From positions 2,941,001 to 3,005,000 of the forward strand of contig NZ_CP045851.1 in assembly GCF_009650215.1 (NCBI RefSeq): a stretch of DNA of 64,000 nt. Direction: 5' to 3'. The position numbers were made by a program, and so were the translations under genes. This document shows, piece after piece, positions 61,964 through 64,000 of the stretch. Below the pieces are notes generated by a model. That model ran no database searches. It worked only from the letters and a program-made list of their open reading frames with translations, and was not told the DNA's origin. Origin of the DNA: Actinomarinicola tropica (GTDB lineage: Bacteria; Actinomycetota; Acidimicrobiia; Acidimicrobiales; SKKL01). Position 1 is the first letter of the stretch. The number at the start of each line of letters is the position of its first letter.

Positions 61964-62651
61964 TCAGGGCCCTTCTGGTGCGTGCAGCTGTTGGTAGAGG
62001 TCGCGGCCGTAGGTGTGCTTGAGGTCCTCGGCGAACCCCTGGTTGTCGAGGAGGGCCTTGAAGATCTCGGCGTTGGTGTCCATCCGGCCGAGCACGACGT
62101 TCATGAACTTCGTGGCGAACACGATCATGAAGTTCTCGAACGTGTTTGCCTTCGCCGCGGCGACGAGCTCGGGGTCGCTTGACCAGTCGCCCTTGAACTG
62201 CTCGAAGAGCAGGGCGTCGGTGATCGAGAGTTGGAAGCCGTACTTCTCGTTGAGCCGACCCACGATGGCGGAGAGCCGCTCGGTCTGCGGGTCACCGGCG
62301 GGACCGGCTCCCTCTCCGGGGAAGGCGTCGAGCGGACCGGTGGCGTTGTCGGCGCTGGCGGCGTCGACGGTGCCTCGAGCCTCGATGCGGAGGTGGGTGA
62401 GCTCCACTTCGGAGCCGAGGTCGATCCCGGCGGCGCCGCTCCGAGCTGGCAGGTCGGCCAGTAGTGAGCGGGCGAACACGTAGAGCTTCTCGAGGTCGGT
62501 GTCGGTCCAGTCGACGATCTGGGAGAGGAACGCGTAGGCCCGGCCATACGCCTGGAGGTCGCTGCGGAACTGGTCTTGATCGCTCTCGTCGAGTTCGTCT
62601 GTGAAGCGCTGCCGCGGCCCCGCGAGCGCGGCGTAGAGGGCGCCGTTGCGC
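61964..62651 (-). pseudogene. C-terminal fragment of a type I restriction HsdR-like subunit
   Basis: About 228 residues match the C-terminal helical region of HsdR: ALYAALAGPRQRFTDELDES, YGRAYAFLSQIVDWTDTDLE, VELTHLRIEARG, AIVGRLNEKYGFQLSITDAL and NTFENFMIVFATKFMNVVLG. The ATPase and nuclease domains are missing. At about 62651 the sequence changes abruptly to a P1B ATPase in a different frame, so the gene lost its 5' part at that junction. No HsdM or HsdS gene is nearby. Confidence 0.8.
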
Positions 62652-64000
62652 GGCGGCGTCGTTGACGCCGTCGCCGACGTACACCACTCGATGCCCGTCG
62701 ACGCCGAGTCGGCGGATGGCGTCGGCCTTGCCGTCCGGCAGGAGGTCGTAAGCGTGGTGGTCGATGCCGACGGCAGTCGCGACCCGGCTGGCGCTGGTGA
62801 TGCGGTCGCCGGTGAGGAGCCAGGTCTCACGCACCCCTCCATCGACGAGACACGCGACGGTGCAACTGGCTTCGACGCGGATCTCGTCGTCAAGCGTGAG
62901 TCGGGCGCGGAGCGTGCCGTCGACCTCGATGCCGACGACGGTGTTGGCGTCGCCGGAATCGAGGTCACCGAGGAGTGCCGCGCCTCCGACCCGGACCCGT
63001 CGGCTGTCCACAGTGGCCTGTACGCCGCGCGAGGGAATCAACTCGACGTCGGTCGCTTCGGCGAGCGCAATGCCTCGTTCGGTGGCGGCGGTGACGATGG
63101 CCTGGCCGATGGGGTGTTCACTCCAGCGTTCAGCCGCCGCTGCGAGGCCGAGCAACGTGTCCTCGTCGAGTTGGTCGGCTGTGCCGGAGCGGCCGGAAAC
63201 GAGGGCGATGTCGACCACCTGGGGGGAGCCGATGGTGATGGTGCCGGTCTTGTCGAACGCGGCGAGGTCGACGGCGGCCAACCGTTCGAGGACCGCGCCG
63301 CCACGGATGAGGACGCCGTGTCGGGCGGCGGCGGCGAGCGCGGAGAGCGTGGTGGGCATGGTGGCGAGCACCACGGCGCAAGGGGATGCCACGACGAGGA
63401 AGGTCATGATCCGCATCACCGTGTCCTCGGTGGTCCACCCCCACCACCACGGCCCCACGACGACGAGGAGCACGGCGGTCGCGACGACACCGATCGAGTA
63501 GCGCTGCTCGAATCGCTCGATGAACAGTTGTGTGGGCGGCTGCTGTTCGATGGCCTCGTCCACTGCGGCGGCAAGGCGCGCCAAGGTGCTGTCGGCGGTC
63601 ACCTCGGTCGCCTCCACGACCAGGGCACCTTCGGTGACCGTCGCCCCGGCGAAGACCGTCCGGCCCGCAACCTTGCGAACCGGGAGCGGTTCGTCCGTGA
63701 GCGAGGACTCGTCGACAGCTGCCTCCCCGTCAACCACGACCCCGTCGCTCGGAATGCGGGCACCTGGTCGGACGAGGACCCGGTCGCCGACCAGCAGGTC
63801 GTCAGGCGCGACGTGAGTCGTCCCGCCATCCGCTTCGAGTCGCTCAGCCGACTCGGGGGCGTCGACCAGCAGAGCCCGCACGCCCGCTGCAGTGCGCTCG
63901 GTCGCCGCCTCTTCGAGTGCCCCGGTGGTCGCGAAGATGAAGATCAGCAACGAACCATCTCGCCACTGACCGAGCATCGCTGCCGCGACCGCGGCCACGA
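62652..64000 (-). pseudogene. P1B-type metal ATPase, truncated at the C-terminus and by the window edge
   Basis: The frame reads TDEPLPV at the TGE position, SPC in FLVVASPCAVVLATMPTTLS, the phosphorylation site AAFDKTGTITIGSPQV, HP in SEHPIGQAIVTAA, and ends at VVYVGDGVNDA. The expected PALA and the last two helices are replaced by the HsdR fragment out of frame. The 5' end lies beyond 64000. The SPC motif places it with P1B-4 pumps (Co, Fe or Zn). Without the last helices it should not transport, unless the join is an assembly error. Confidence 0.8.

Noticed and set aside
62292-62650. Continuation of the P1B ATPase frame through the HsdR fragment
   Set aside because: After GDGVNDA the frame gives an Arg-rich sequence that is simply HsdR DNA read out of frame; it is not part of a native ATPase.
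62652-64000. A second complete metal-export operon
   Set aside because: The ATPase lacks its end and runs off the window, and no regulator or partner is visible beside it.

Overview
The window is very GC-rich (about 70% or more by eye). It uses GTG starts heavily, has dense 4-bp ATGA/GTGA gene overlaps, and carries actinobacterial families: DUF3499, an MprA/MprB-like two-component pair, a SigJ-like ECF sigma factor, a sulfite reductase of the mycobacterial SirA type, and HtpX fused to DUF2510. It is chromosome from a high-GC actinobacterium. The mixture of genes suggests the class Acidimicrobiia, but this is an impression rather than a phylogenetic result.

Left part (1-47 kb), mostly chromosomal housekeeping. 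1-9 kb: the end of an ECF sigma factor and its repeat-rich membrane partner, HtpX protease, Fpg/MutM glycosylase, two siroheme genes, alanine dehydrogenase, and a membrane cluster with an HTTM protein, its small partner and a toroid-fold protein. 9-25 kb: a zinc-ribbon protein, nucleoside hydrolase, glycine cleavage genes gcvT-gcvP behind a glycine riboswitch, a coiled-coil M15 peptidase, msrA, an MprAB-like two-component system, and a four-gene acyl-CoA cluster (thiolase-like, DUF35, AMP-ligase, SDR). 25-38 kb: small proteins, a sulfite reductase behind an array of CGACCT half-sites, a PP2C/GAF phosphatase, YhhN, and a TetR/SRPBCC/sulfatase operon divergent from a DinB-like gene across a 43-bp nested palindrome. 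38-47 kb: a 1397-residue LPxTG surface protein of repeated Ig-like units, a SigJ-like sigma factor with a YCII partner, a frameshifted queA-like gene, an SDR behind a SoxR/MerR-like promoter, and a flavin monooxygenase.

Right part (47-64 kb), accessory in character. It begins with a truncated gene, an orphan winged-helix gene and a tRNA-Arg(CCT), a classic integration site. It then carries an envelope metal and thiol module: YcnI, Sco1 and PCuAC copper proteins, UppP, a BlaI/M56 sensor pair, a CPBP protease, VKOR plus DsbA, and an ArsR-CDF-P1B ATPase-DUF3703-TlpA operon. It ends with two truncated genes joined head to tail, an HsdR C-terminus and a second P1B ATPase. The BlaI/CPBP and DsbA/VKOR promoters carry related palindromes, so part of this module may be co-regulated. 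Copper handling for cytochrome oxidase, divalent metal export and extracytoplasmic disulfide formation appear to be collected in one island that shows signs of recent rearrangement.

Two genes (queA and PCuAC) carry single-base frameshifts, which may be real or may be sequencing errors.
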